Source of the DNA: Roseovarius sp. 217
Lineage (GTDB): Bacteria; Pseudomonadota; Alphaproteobacteria; Rhodobacterales; Rhodobacteraceae
Reading direction: 5' to 3'
Assembly (NCBI RefSeq): GCF_000152845.1
Contig: NZ_CH902584.1
Coordinates: 4,066,056-4,112,222, forward strand
Length of the DNA: 46,167 nucleotides
Positions 1-9,005 of the stretch are shown here, in pieces; position 1 is the stretch's first letter; every line of letters starts with the position of its first letter. The translations under genes and the position numbers were made by a program. The notes beneath the pieces are model-generated. The model saw only the letters and a list, made by a program, of their open reading frames with translations, did not search any database and was not told where the DNA came from.

Positions 1-1
1 C

Positions 2-1255
2 GGTGCGGCATTGATGCTGACCATCGTACTTTACCCCTACGTCTACCTGCTGGCGCGCGCCTCGTTCCGGCAGCAATCGGGCAATGCCTTTCTGGTGGCG
101 CGCACGCTGGGACGCTCGCCGATGCAGGCGTTCTGGCGCGTGGCTCTTCCGATGGCGCGTCCGGCGATTGCGGGCGGTGCGCTCCTTGCCATAATGGAGA
201 CGATCGCGGATTTCGGCACCGTGGCATTCTTCAACGTTCAGACCTTTGCCACAGGCATCTATCAGGCGTGGTTCAGCCTAGGCGACCGGGCCGCAGCCGC
301 GCAACTGGCGCTCTGCCTGCTGGCCTTTGCGCTGTTGCTGGCGGGGCTGGAGCGTAGCAGCCGGGGGCGGTCGCGCACCGCCGGACGCGGCGCGCGGTTC
401 GAGACGATGGAACGGCCTGTTCTAAAGGGAGCGGCGGGCTGGGGGGCATTCTTGCTCTGTTTCCTGCCGGTGCTCCTGGGGTTTGTGCTGCCGGTGATCA
501 TGCTGGGGGTGATGGCGATCGGCTCGGGGCAGAATATTCTCTCAGCGCGGTATCTTGGGTTCATGTCCAACTCGATCCTCCTGGCGAGTGTGGCGGCCGT
601 GTTGACCGTCGCGGGGGCCATCCTTGTGGGATTTCGCGCGCGCACCCGTCCGGGGCGCAGTTCTCGCTGGCTGGTGTTGGGGGCCGGGCTTGGCTATGCG
701 GTGCCGGGCGGGGTGATTGCGGTCGGGCTGATGGTGCCAATGGCGGGGCTGGACAATGCCATCGACGCCGTCATGCAAGAGACATTCGGCATCCGCACCG
801 GGCTTTTGATCACGGGATCAATCTGGTTGATGATCCTCGCCTATATCGTGCGGTTCATGGCGGCCGCGCTCAATGCCTATGACAGTGGCATGGCGACGGT
901 GCCGGGGCATCTGGATGCGATCGGCCGCTCCTTGGGACAGCCCGGACCCAAGCTGCTGACCCGTGTGCATTTGCCGGTGGCGCGCACCTCGGTGGTGACC
1001 GCGCTCTTGATCGTTTTCGTCGATGTGATGAAGGAACTCCCGGCCACGCTGATCCTGCATCCCTTTGACGTTCAGACGCTGGCGGTGCAGGCGCATCGCC
1101 TCGCCGCCGATGAGCGGCTCTCAGAGGCGGCGGTGCCCTCGCTGGTGCTGGTGGGCTTTGGCCTGATCCCGGTGCTGATCCTCTGTCGCACGCTGGGACG
1201 TGAAAGCATGGGACGGCGTGCGGCGAAACTGGGCACGGCGATTTCGGCGGGGTGA
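2..1255 (+). CDS. Iron(III) ABC transporter permease, FbpB/AfuB type (5' partial)
   Basis: This is the C-terminal part of a two-repeat inner-membrane permease; the frame is open to the window edge, so the true start lies upstream. Two EAA-like cytoplasmic loops are visible: one near the start of the fragment (ARTLGRSPMQAFWRVALPMA) and one in the second half (DAIGRSLGQPGPKLLTRVHL). Several hydrophobic segments surround each. This duplicated BPD_transp_1 arrangement is known from FbpB/AfuB/SfuB permeases that import ferric iron with a periplasmic binding protein and an ATPase. The partner genes would lie upstream, outside the window. Other two-domain permeases (thiamine, putrescine-like) share the fold, so the substrate is inferred. 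Two hairpins without a clear U-tract follow the stop. Confidence 0.85.
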   Translation, partial: GAALMLTIVLYPYVYLLARASFRQQSGNAFLVARTLGRSPMQAFWRVALPMARPAIAGGALLAIMETIADFGTVAFFNVQTFATGIYQAWFSLGDRAAAAQLALCLLAFALLLAGLERSSRGRSRTAGRGARFETMERPVLKGAAGWGAFLLCFLPVLLGFVLPVIMLGVMAIGSGQNILSARYLGFMSNSILLASVAAVLTVAGAILVGFRARTRPGRSSRWLVLGAGLGYAVPGGVIAVGLMVPMAGLDNAIDAVMQETFGIRTGLLITGSIWLMILAYIVRFMAAALNAYDSGMATVPGHLDAIGRSLGQPGPKLLTRVHLPVARTSVVTALLIVFVDVMKELPATLILHPFDVQTLAVQAHRLAADERLSEAAVPSLVLVGFGLIPVLILCRTLGRESMGRRAAKLGTAISAG

Positions 1256-1260
1256 TGGGA

Positions 1261-1345
1261 GGGGCAGTCGCCCCAAACGCCCCCGCGCGGAGTCAAGCCC
1301 GCAGGGCGCCGCGCGGATCGCTGGGCCGTCTGGCGGCCTAGCGAT
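1261..1345 (+). terminator. Tandem hairpins after the ABC permease gene
   Basis: Two inverted repeats sit just after the permease stop. The first is GGGGC-AGTC-GCCCC at 1261-1274. The second pairs 1317-1328 with 1334-1345: six outer pairs ATCGCT/AGCGAT, one G-U, then GGCCG/CGGCC around a TCTGG loop. Neither is followed by a T-run, so termination is inferred from position between two convergent genes rather than from a canonical intrinsic terminator. Confidence 0.4.
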
Positions 1346-1467
1346 TTCGAGAGGTAGCGCCGCTCTGAGGGCTCATACAGGCTTTGCTGGGATTAAGTGG
1401 CAGCCACGGTTGTCGCGTCGCTAGTCCACGGCCCAGCGGTCCGCGCAGCTTACCACACCACACCGCG

Positions 1468-2073
1468 TTACTCCCCCGGACGCCGCAGGCTGAATATCTC
1501 GCGGATCACCGAATAATCCTGATACCCAAGCCGAGTCAGAGGCGTGTAGCGGGTGATGTCAAAGCGGCCATCCACCATGCAATCATCGCGCATGTGAATG
1601 CCTGTCACTTCGCCGAACACCACGAAATTCGCCTCACCCGGCAATTGCACGATCTCGGTCAACTTGCATTCCAGACTCGCCGGAGAGGCCGCCACCCGCG
1701 CGCAGGAAATCGTGCTGCACTCGGCTTTCTCCAGCCCGGCATCGACAAATTCATCCACGTCACGCTCCCATGCCCCAGAGGTGCGATTCATCGCGTCGCG
1801 CAAGGCCTCGCTTACGATATTCACGCAAAACACGCCGGTCTCACGGATATTGGCCACACTGTCCTTGGTATCGCCGCGATCCGCCTTGGCCGCAGTCGAG
1901 GCGAACATCACCTGCGGCGGCACATAAGCCACGGCATTGAAAAAGGAATAGGGGGCGAGGTTATCCTGCCCATCGGCACCCCGGCTCGAGATCCAGCCAA
2001 TCGGGCGCGGCGTCACAATGGCGTTGAACGGGTTGTGCGGCAGGCCGTGGCCATCCTCGGGTCTGTAAAACAT
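1468..2073 (-). CDS. Flavin reductase family protein
   Basis: A 201-residue protein with the features of the flavin reductase-like (FMN-binding split barrel) family: an N-terminal PRPIGWISS segment, then NLAPYSFFNAVAYVPPQV, then GVFCVNI in mid protein. Such proteins bind FMN and act as NAD(P)H:flavin reductases or are uncharacterised FMN proteins; the exact substrate cannot be read here. I place the start at 2073, not at the in-frame ATG at 2091, because AAGGAGAGG lies a few bases before the second ATG and would be inside the coding region of the longer form. It is transcribed away from the GNAT gene that begins at 2162 and converges on the ABC permease. Confidence 0.8.
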   Translation of the reverse strand: MFYRPEDGHGLPHNPFNAIVTPRPIGWISSRGADGQDNLAPYSFFNAVAYVPPQVMFASTAAKADRGDTKDSVANIRETGVFCVNIVSEALRDAMNRTSGAWERDVDEFVDAGLEKAECSTISCARVAASPASLECKLTEIVQLPGEANFVVFGEVTGIHMRDDCMVDGRFDITRYTPLTRLGYQDYSVIREIFSLRRPGE

Positions 2074-2161
2074 CCACCTCTCCTTGGTCATCGGGTTTGT
2101 GCCTGTCGTAGCGTCGTGCTACGCGCATGACCAGTTGATTTTCGCAAGGACAGAGCCCGGC

Positions 2162-2647
2162 ATGTTCACCCTCGAGACGGAGAAAGCCGTTGATTATTGG
2201 GAGGTTGAGGCCCTCTATGACCTGTGCTTTGCACCGGGGCGCGAGGCGCTGTCGTCCTATCGCCTGCGCGACAACGTGCCAGCCGTCGCCGATTTGTGCC
2301 TTGTGGTGCGCGATGGTGAGGGGATTTTGGCCGGGGCGATCCGCTACTGGCCTGTGCGGATCGGGGCGGCGCGCGCGCTCCTGCTGGGGCCAGTGGCCGT
2401 GCATCCCACCCATCAGGGCGAGGGGTTGGGCGCGCTTCTGATCCGCGACAGCTTGGAGCGGGCAGAGGCGCTGGGCTGGGAGCGGGTCATTCTGGTGGGC
2501 GATGCGCCCTATTACAGCCGCTTTGGATTTGCCAAGCTGGCCTCGGTGGAAATGCCGCCCCCCACCAACCCAGAGCGCGTTCTGGGGCTGGAACTGCGCC
2601 CGGGCGCATGGGACACTGTGGCGGGCAAAGTGGCCCGCGATGCTTGA
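2162..2647 (+). CDS. GNAT family N-acetyltransferase (YhbS-like)
   Basis: A 161-residue single-domain acetyltransferase. The acetyl-CoA binding motif is seen as GPVAVHPTHQGEGLGALLIR, with the Q/RxxGxG/A element QGEGLG, followed by a helix and the segment GDAPYYSRFGFAKL typical of the YhbS/COG3153 branch. The substrate is unknown. The ATG at 2162 is preceded by AAGGA at about 2146-2150; a longer in-frame ATG at 2084 would run into the start of the opposite gene and has no better ribosome site. It is divergent from the flavin reductase gene. Confidence 0.8.
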   Translation: MFTLETEKAVDYWEVEALYDLCFAPGREALSSYRLRDNVPAVADLCLVVRDGEGILAGAIRYWPVRIGAARALLLGPVAVHPTHQGEGLGALLIRDSLERAEALGWERVILVGDAPYYSRFGFAKLASVEMPPPTNPERVLGLELRPGAWDTVAGKVARDA

Positions 2648-2702
2648 ATTCTAGCGCCGCCGTGGCCAGTTCAACCGGGTAAAACCCTTGCGGAGCACGC
2701 AG

Positions 2703-3473
2703 ATGGAGCTATTGGGCCGACCAATCGGTGAGACCGAGATCGAAACGCGCATGAACGCGTTGGTGCAGCGCAATGCTCGGGCGGGCAATGGGGTCATTGA
2801 CCTGCTCAACCTCGTGGGGGGACAGGCCGAGGGGCTGCTGGACCGCCTGCCACCGGCGCTGCGGATGCGGCTCAACGAGACCACCGAAGAGGCGCTCCGC
2901 CGTGCTGCCGAGATAGCGCATCGCTCGCGCAGCGTCGTCGGCGAACAGCCCGGATGGCGGACACGCGCGCTGACCGCTTCGATGGGGGCTGTGGGTGGCA
3001 TGGGCGGTCTGCCATCGGCCTTGGCAGAGTTGCCGATGACGGTGACGGTGCTGCTGCGGGCGATTCAGGATGTGGCAGTAGAGCACGGGTTTGATCCATC
3101 TGAGCCCAGTATTCGGTTCGATTCCATCGAGGTGTTCGGTGCGGCTGGTCCGCTTGAACGCGATGATGGGGCCAATGCGGGCTTTATCGGGACGCGGATG
3201 ACGGTCACTGGCCCTGCGCTCACGGCGCTGATCGCGCGGGTGGCCCCGCGTCTGGCGGCTGTGCTTGGGCAAAAACTGGCGGCGCAAACGGTTCCGATCC
3301 TGGGCGCTGCGGCGGGGGCGGCCACCAACTATGCCTATACCCGCTACTATCAGGATATGGCGCAGGTGCATTTCGGGCTACGGCGGCTGGCGATTGATGC
3401 CGGGCGCGAGAGACAAGATGTGGTTGCCGAATTTCGCGCCAAAGCCGCCAAGACGCGGCTGCGAAAAGGGTAA
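2703..3473 (+). CDS. EcsC family protein
   Basis: A 256-residue protein resembling the EcsC family, named after a protein encoded next to the Bacillus ecs ABC transporter; the biochemical role of the family is not established. Visible features are a charged N-terminal helix, a glycine-rich hydrophobic middle (ASMGAVGGMGGLPSALAELP), the conserved-looking stretch VLLRAIQDVAVEHGFDP, and a second hydrophobic GAAAGAATNYAYTRYYQDMA segment near the C-terminus. The start at ATG 2703 has GGAG at 2691-2694. It follows the GNAT gene by 55 bases on the same strand and may be co-transcribed with it. Confidence 0.75.
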   Translation: MELLGRPIGETEIETRMNALVQRNARAGNGVIDLLNLVGGQAEGLLDRLPPALRMRLNETTEEALRRAAEIAHRSRSVVGEQPGWRTRALTASMGAVGGMGGLPSALAELPMTVTVLLRAIQDVAVEHGFDPSEPSIRFDSIEVFGAAGPLERDDGANAGFIGTRMTVTGPALTALIARVAPRLAAVLGQKLAAQTVPILGAAAGAATNYAYTRYYQDMAQVHFGLRRLAIDAGRERQDVVAEFRAKAAKTRLRKG

Positions 3474-3762
3474 AAGATACCGGGTCCAGATTGATGGATG
3501 TCGTGGGCATAAGTTTATCAAAATCAATTTTATAGGCGTTATGAAATTTACCCAGAACGGCCCGGACACCCGTGGGTTCCAGTGCCGAAGACCACGACCC
3601 TCGCGCGGCGTGCGCCTCTTGGCGAGATAGGAGCAAACAGCACCCGAACCGGGACCGCGACCGGGAAAAATGACCACTGCACTGCCAAGGGCTGCGAATT
3701 TTCTTGATATTCTGTGCCGAGATCATACCGTCGGGACAATGAATTTAAGCAAGGTGTTCGAT

Positions 3763-4146
3763 ATGGCAGCAGAATCAGATCATGGACACGCTCTGCCGTC
3801 ATGGTTCGCATCTCCCGGTGATGGGGATGTTCTTGCGTGGCTGTCTTTGGCTTTGATCATCGGGGCGCTTTACGCGCTCGTGACGCTCTATGCGGCATTT
3901 GACCGTTGGGCAGAGCATCAGTCACACGGAACGCCTTTGGCCAAAACCATTCCGACAATGCTGACGGTTGCCTTGCTGTACGAAATATTTCCTCTTGGAC
4001 ATTTCAACATCCTGCTCCCGATCAGTGCGATCCTGATTGCCTTGATGGCGGATTGGGCGCGCTTCAATCTGAGAGGGGCGACGGCGGCTGAGAGTGATCC
4101 GCGACCGGATGTCGAAATCCAGACAAGCGAGGCAGACCGTGTTTGA
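3763..4146 (+). CDS. Small inner-membrane protein paired with HlyD-like protein
   Basis: A 127-residue protein with about three hydrophobic segments: VLAWLSLALIIGALYALVTL, then TIPTMLTVALLYEIFPLG, then ILLPISAILIALMADWARF, and a short charged tail. I chose ATG 3763 because AAGG lies eight bases upstream (3751-3754); in-frame ATGs at 3670 and 3739 have poor ribosome sites. The gene overlaps the next by eight bases at the GTG start (4139). Small membrane proteins coupled to a YibH/AaeA-type membrane-fusion protein are known from the yibIH and aaeXA pairs, so a partner role is inferred. I do not recognise the exact family. Confidence 0.65.
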   Translation: MAAESDHGHALPSWFASPGDGDVLAWLSLALIIGALYALVTLYAAFDRWAEHQSHGTPLAKTIPTMLTVALLYEIFPLGHFNILLPISAILIALMADWARFNLRGATAAESDPRPDVEIQTSEADRV

Positions 4147-5335
4147 GCTGCTACTGACCTCGTTTCCGGTCATCATCCGCTATTTCCAGTTAAAGCGCCG
4201 AGGGGAGGCTCTGACCGTCTGGAACATGCGCACGGCAGTTCTGATCTGGGCTGTGCTGGCGTTCCTGCTGTTCCTCGTCATCTTCTATTTCCACCCCAAA
4301 TCCTATTCGGGCATCGTCCCCTTTCGCACCATTTCCGTGGTTGCGCAGGCCAGCGGGCCGGTCACCGACCTTCCAGTTCGCAATGGTCAACGGGTCGAAC
4401 CCGGTGATCTCCTGTTCCGTGTTGACAGCCGGTCCCAAAAGGCGGCTCTGGCACAGGCAGAGGCCGAGTTTGCCAAGATCAGCGCGGCAGAAACCAAGGC
4501 TGGTGAGACCCTGAAGGTGGCGCAGTTCAGTGTGGTCGAGGCGACGGCGTCGCTGGAAAAGCTGAGGGTCGATCTGGAGAATGCGCAGACTTTGGTGTCC
4601 AGAAATGTCGGGACACGAGATGCGGTTCGCGAGCTTGAGGCCTCGGTCGCAATGGCGCAGGCGGCATTGGAGTCCGCAGAGGCACAAGTGGGCCTCGCCC
4701 AAACGGATATTTCCGAAAGCCTGCCGGCGCAACGTCGGGCGGCTGAGGCTGTGCTGGAGAGTGCAAAGGTCGCGGTCGATCAGACCGAGGTACGCTCTTT
4801 CTCAGGCGGGGTGGTAACACAGCTTGCGATGAGCGTGGGCAGTCCGGCCTCGACCCTGATCCTCAGCCCGGCCATGGTGATCATTCCGGATCGGCCCGAG
4901 GGATGGCCGGTGCGGACGATCGCGGGGTTTTCTCAGGTCGCTCGCGGGACCATTTATGACGGAATGCCCGCTGAAATTGCCTGTGACAGCAACGTCAGCC
5001 TGTCGTTCCGCAACGCGGTCCTGCCTGCGCGGGTGGTTGCAGTCCAGCCTGCGATTTCCACGGGGCAGATCGTGCCGGGTGGGCGCTTGTTGGACCCTGC
5101 CGATATGCTGCGACGCGGCTCGATTCTGGTTTATCTCGAGCTTGAGTATCCCGAGCACGAAAAGATCATGCTGGATGGCAGCGGGTGCTTGATTCAGACC
5201 TATACCAGCAATCTTCCGGGATTTTGGGGGCATGTGATCGCGGCGACGGGCGTGATCAAGGCGGTCGGGTTGCGCATCAAGGTCTGGGGATCGCTGGTGT
5301 CGGGGGTGGGTCTTGCCGGGGGTGGTGGGCACTAA
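4139..5335 (+). CDS. HlyD family membrane-fusion protein, YibH-like
   Basis: A 398-residue periplasmic adaptor. It has one N-terminal membrane anchor (MRTAVLIWAVLAFLLFLVIF), a lipoyl/barrel-sandwich half motif (ISVVAQASGPVTDLPVRNGQRVEPGDLLFRVD), a long alpha-helical coiled coil rich in Ala and Glu around residues 90-210, and the second lipoyl half. The N-terminal sequence FELLLTSFPVIIRYF suits a start at GTG 4139, with GAGG at 4129-4132 seven bases away; an upstream ATG at 4094 in the same frame would add an unlikely polar leader. Family members usually connect an inner-membrane pump with an outer-membrane channel, but no pump or TolC gene lies beside it. It ends 12 bases from the convergent ptsP stop. 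Confidence 0.8.
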   Translation: MFELLLTSFPVIIRYFQLKRRGEALTVWNMRTAVLIWAVLAFLLFLVIFYFHPKSYSGIVPFRTISVVAQASGPVTDLPVRNGQRVEPGDLLFRVDSRSQKAALAQAEAEFAKISAAETKAGETLKVAQFSVVEATASLEKLRVDLENAQTLVSRNVGTRDAVRELEASVAMAQAALESAEAQVGLAQTDISESLPAQRRAAEAVLESAKVAVDQTEVRSFSGGVVTQLAMSVGSPASTLILSPAMVIIPDRPEGWPVRTIAGFSQVARGTIYDGMPAEIACDSNVSLSFRNAVLPARVVAVQPAISTGQIVPGGRLLDPADMLRRGSILVYLELEYPEHEKIMLDGSGCLIQTYTSNLPGFWGHVIAATGVIKAVGLRIKVWGSLVSGVGLAGGGGH

Positions 5336-5347
5336 GTCCCCTTCGCC

Positions 5348-7591
5348 CTACATCTGCTCGCGTAGATAATCCATCACAGCCGGGCGCACGCTTTGGGCGC
5401 CGCGCGCGCGCTCGATATGAATCACATCACGCAATCCCCCAAGGTCGATCCGCCGCAACAGGCTTTTGACCGGGCCGATAGAGGCGGGGCGCATCGAGAG
5501 CGTGCGAAATCCGATCGCGGCAAGACACGCAGCCTCAACGGGGCGGCCCGCATCCTCGCCACAGAAACTGAGCGGCGTGCCAAGGGTGGCGCAGCGATAG
5601 ACTATGCCTTCGAGGAAATTCAGAAAGCTGATGTTGAGCGTGTCGTAGCGGCGGCGCACGCGCTCGTTCTCGCGGTCGGCGGCAAAGAAGAACTGCTTGA
5701 GATCGTTCCCCCCGACCGACAAAAAGTCCACCTCGGAATAAAACGCATCCGGCGCAAAGGCGAGCGATGGGGTCTCCAGCATCGCCCCCACCTCGATCAG
5801 TTCGGGAATCGGATGGCCCAGAATGCGCTCGCGCTCCAGCGCCTTTTCCATCTCGGCGCGGGCGGCGGTGAATTCGTCGCGCTGTGCGACAAAAGGGAAC
5901 ATGATGGTCAGCGGGCGGCCCTTGGCCGCACGGATGAGCGCCTGAAGCTGCATCCGCATCACCCCCGGCTTGTCCAGCCCAACCCGGATCGCGCGCCAGC
6001 CCATCGCCGGGTTGGGCTCGTCATTGGGCTTCATATAGGGCAGCACCTTGTCCGAGCCGATATCAAGCGTGCGGAACACCACGCGCTGTTGGCCTGCGGC
6101 ATCCATCACCCGCGCATAGAGCTCTGACAATTCGGCCCGTTTGGGCATGTGGTTGCGGATGAGAAACTGCAACTCGGTGCGAAACAGACCCACCCCCTCG
6201 GCCCCGGATCCGGCAAGGCTCGGCAGATCCGCCATAAGCCCCGCATTCATCTTGAGTTTGATATGCTGGCCACAGAGCGTCTCGGCGGGCTTGTCCCGGA
6301 TCGAGGCATAGCGTTGCTGCGCCTCGGCCTGCATCGCCATCTTGTCGCGAAAGGCCGACACCACGGTATCGTCTGGGCGCAGATGCACAATGCCCTGATC
6401 GCCATCGACAAGGATCAGATCGCCGTTCAACGCCTCGGTGGTGATGCGATTGGCATGGATCACCAGCGGAATCGCCAGGGCTCGCGCGACAATGGCGGCA
6501 TGCGACCCGACCGATCCCTCTTCCAGAACGATCCCCTTGAGGCTGCGACCATAGTCCAGCAATTCCGCCGGGCCGATGCTGCGGGCGATGAGGATCGGAT
6601 CGGGCGGCATATCCGCGCCAGTCTCGTGGCCCTGACCGGTGAGGATACGCAACAGGCGGTTCGACAGGTCATCCAGATCATGCAGCCGCTCGCGCAGGTA
6701 GGCATCCGTGACCTGTGTCATGCGGGCGCGGGCGGCGGATTGTTCCTTTTCCACGGCGGCCTCAGCCGAGAGGCCGCTGTCGATATTGGCCTCCATCCGG
6801 CGCATCCAGCCCTTGGAATTGGCGAACATGCGATAGGCCTCGAGCACCTCCATCTGGTCCTTGTCGCCGCCCTTGGCAGACGTCAGCATACGATCAACGC
6901 CCACGCGCAACGTCTCGACCGCCTCGTTGAGGCGCGCCAACTCGCGCACCGGATCATCGGCAATTGGGTTGGTGACAACCACGCGCGGTTCGTGCAGCCA
7001 GACACGGCCCTGCGCGGTGCCCTCTTGCGCGCTGGTGCCACGAAAGAGCACGGCCTGCTGATGGCGGGCCGACATGGCCGCCCCTTCACCCACGAAGGCG
7101 CCAAGCTCGGCCATTTCGGCCAACACCATGGCGACCACCTCGACCGCATAGATTTCCTCATCCGAGAACAGTCGCGCCTGTTTCGATTGCACGACGAGAA
7201 CGCCCAGTTTTTCACCAAGCCGCTGGATCGGGACGCCGAGAAAGGATGAATAAGCCTCTTCCCCGGTTTCCGGCATATAGCGAAAGCCGCGCTCCGCGGG
7301 GGCATTGTCAGTGTTGATCACCTCGCCGGTGCGCGCCACACGGCCCACCAGACCTTCACCCATGCGCATCCGGGTCTGGTGCACGGCCTCGGGTTTAAGA
7401 CCCTCTGTGGCACAAAGTTCCAGCGTGTCCTCGTCGCGAAACAGGTAGATCGAACAGACCTCGATCCGCATTTCCTCGGCGATCAGGCGTGTAATCTGGT
7501 CAAGACGGGTCTGGCCGCCTGCATCCTCGGCCATGATGGCGCGCAAGCGGCCCAACATCTGGCGGCTGTCGGTCTTGAAATGGTCGCTCAT
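5348..7591 (-). CDS. ptsP: Phosphoenolpyruvate-protein phosphotransferase PtsP (EI-Ntr)
   Basis: A 747-residue cytoplasmic enzyme, first in the nitrogen-related PTS phosphorelay: it takes phosphate from PEP and passes it to NPr. The N-terminal GAF domain spans about residues 15-165. The phospho-histidine domain carries the SVGSHAAIVARA motif with His364. The TIM-barrel PEP-binding domain has RTELQFL (Arg471), ELIEVGAMLETPS near 600, GGNDLKQ near 628, and the proton-donor-type Cys677 in SFCGEDAG. Length and order match PtsP rather than sugar EI, which lacks the GAF domain. The gene lies 67 bases after lysC on the same strand, so the two are probably co-transcribed. The GAF ligand (glutamine in some relatives) cannot be read here. 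Confidence 0.95.
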   Translation of the reverse strand: MSDHFKTDSRQMLGRLRAIMAEDAGGQTRLDQITRLIAEEMRIEVCSIYLFRDEDTLELCATEGLKPEAVHQTRMRMGEGLVGRVARTGEVINTDNAPAERGFRYMPETGEEAYSSFLGVPIQRLGEKLGVLVVQSKQARLFSDEEIYAVEVVAMVLAEMAELGAFVGEGAAMSARHQQAVLFRGTSAQEGTAQGRVWLHEPRVVVTNPIADDPVRELARLNEAVETLRVGVDRMLTSAKGGDKDQMEVLEAYRMFANSKGWMRRMEANIDSGLSAEAAVEKEQSAARARMTQVTDAYLRERLHDLDDLSNRLLRILTGQGHETGADMPPDPILIARSIGPAELLDYGRSLKGIVLEEGSVGSHAAIVARALAIPLVIHANRITTEALNGDLILVDGDQGIVHLRPDDTVVSAFRDKMAMQAEAQQRYASIRDKPAETLCGQHIKLKMNAGLMADLPSLAGSGAEGVGLFRTELQFLIRNHMPKRAELSELYARVMDAAGQQRVVFRTLDIGSDKVLPYMKPNDEPNPAMGWRAIRVGLDKPGVMRMQLQALIRAAKGRPLTIMFPFVAQRDEFTAARAEMEKALERERILGHPIPELIEVGAMLETPSLAFAPDAFYSEVDFLSVGGNDLKQFFFAADRENERVRRRYDTLNISFLNFLEGIVYRCATLGTPLSFCGEDAGRPVEAACLAAIGFRTLSMRPASIGPVKSLLRRIDLGGLRDVIHIERARGAQSVRPAVMDYLREQM

Positions 7592-7658
7592 GCGCGGCGG
7601 TCCCCCGGGGCGGATTCAGGGATTGGCCAGACCCGGGACCGGTGATGTGGGGGCCGGG

Positions 7659-8897
7659 TCAGGCCGCTTTGTCTAACTCGAAGGCATCATGCAGCGCCTG
7701 AACCGCGAGTTCCATGTATTTTCGGTCGATCAGCACGGAAATCTTGATCTCGGAGGTTGCAATGACTTTGATGTTCACACCTTCATCGCTCAGCGTCTTG
7801 AACATCTTGGCGGCAACGCCCGATTGGCTGCGCATGCCAATGCCCACAGCCGAGACCTTGGCCACATTCGTATCAGCGATCAGGTCGTGATAATTGATCT
7901 CGCCGCGCTCTTTGGCATCGCGCAGCGCCTTTTCGGCGCGGATCACCTGATCGACCGGGCAGGAAAAGGTCATGTCGGTGCGCCCCTCCTCTGCAATGTT
8001 CTGAATGATCATGTCGACATTGACGCCCGCCTCTGACAGCGGGCCAAAGATGGCGGCGGCGATGCCGGGGCGGTCAGCCACCGAAATGAGGGTCATTTTC
8101 GCCTCGTCGCGAGAATAGGCAATACCGCTGACAACCTTTGATTCCATGATTTCCTCCTCGGCGCATACAAGCGTGCCGGCCGCGTCCGATGGTTCCTCGA
8201 AACTGCTGAGCACCCGCAGTTTCACATTATAGCGCATCGCCAGTTCTACGGAACGGGTTTGCAGCACCTTGGCCCCGAGCGATGCCAGTTCCAGCATTTC
8301 CTCAAACGCGATCTTGTCCAGCTTGCGCGCCTTTGAGGTGATGCGCGGATCGGTGGTATAGACCCCGTCCACATCTGTGTAGATATCGCAGCGCTCCGCG
8401 TCAAAGGCGGCGGCAAAGGCCACGGCGGTGGTGTCAGAGCCGCCACGCCCCAATGTTGTGATCCGACCCTCAGGAGAGATCCCTTGAAACCCGGCCACCA
8501 CGGCCACGCGCATGCCTTGGGCGAAGCGGCCATTGATGTTGTCGGTCGGGATTTCTTCGATCCGGGCGGCGCTATGGGCGGAATTGGTCTTGAGCGGCAC
8601 TTGCCAGCCTTGCCAGCTGCGCGCCGGAATTTCCATTTCCTGAAGCGTCAGAGCCATCAGACCGGCGGTGACATTCTCACCCGAACTGACCACGGCATCA
8701 TATTCGCGCGCGTCATACAGCGGCGAAATCTCTCCGACCCACCCCACCATTTCATTGGTCTTGCCGGACATGGCCGAGACGATGACGATGACGTCATAGC
8801 CCTTGGCCACCTCAAGGCCCACGCGCTTGGCGGCGCGGCGGATGCGGTCGATATTGGCGACCGAAGTGCCGCCGAATTTCATCACGAGAACGGGCAT
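7659..8897 (-). CDS. lysC: Aspartate kinase
   Basis: A 412-residue enzyme that phosphorylates L-aspartate, the first step to lysine, threonine, methionine and diaminopimelate. The KFGGTS substrate/ATP motif is at residues 7-12, the kinase domain continues through GRGGSDTTAVA and DIYTDVDGVYTTDPR, and two ACT regulatory domains follow from about residue 265 (SVADRPGIAAAIF and AVGIGMRSQSGVAAKMF). This is the monofunctional, lysine/threonine-feedback-type architecture. The start at 8897 has CAGGAC just upstream and begins directly with the conserved sheet; a longer in-frame ATG at 8957 adds an Arg-rich leader with no homology character. It is followed by ptsP. Confidence 0.96.
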   Translation of the reverse strand: MPVLVMKFGGTSVANIDRIRRAAKRVGLEVAKGYDVIVIVSAMSGKTNEMVGWVGEISPLYDAREYDAVVSSGENVTAGLMALTLQEMEIPARSWQGWQVPLKTNSAHSAARIEEIPTDNINGRFAQGMRVAVVAGFQGISPEGRITTLGRGGSDTTAVAFAAAFDAERCDIYTDVDGVYTTDPRITSKARKLDKIAFEEMLELASLGAKVLQTRSVELAMRYNVKLRVLSSFEEPSDAAGTLVCAEEEIMESKVVSGIAYSRDEAKMTLISVADRPGIAAAIFGPLSEAGVNVDMIIQNIAEEGRTDMTFSCPVDQVIRAEKALRDAKERGEINYHDLIADTNVAKVSAVGIGMRSQSGVAAKMFKTLSDEGVNIKVIATSEIKISVLIDRKYMELAVQALHDAFELDKAA

Positions 8898-9005
8898 GGA
8901 TGCAGTCCTGAGCCGATTTATCGCGCGGGGTGTACGCGCGGGCAAGGCGCGGCGCAAGGGGGGAGGTGTCGTAGGGGGTTCGGGCGCCGCCGTCGCCCTC
9001 TACGT

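Noticed and set aside
5393..7249. Long plus-strand frames opposite ptsP (244 and 366 codons)
   Set aside because: They mirror a confidently assigned gene, have no family character and are expected from G/C-rich third positions.
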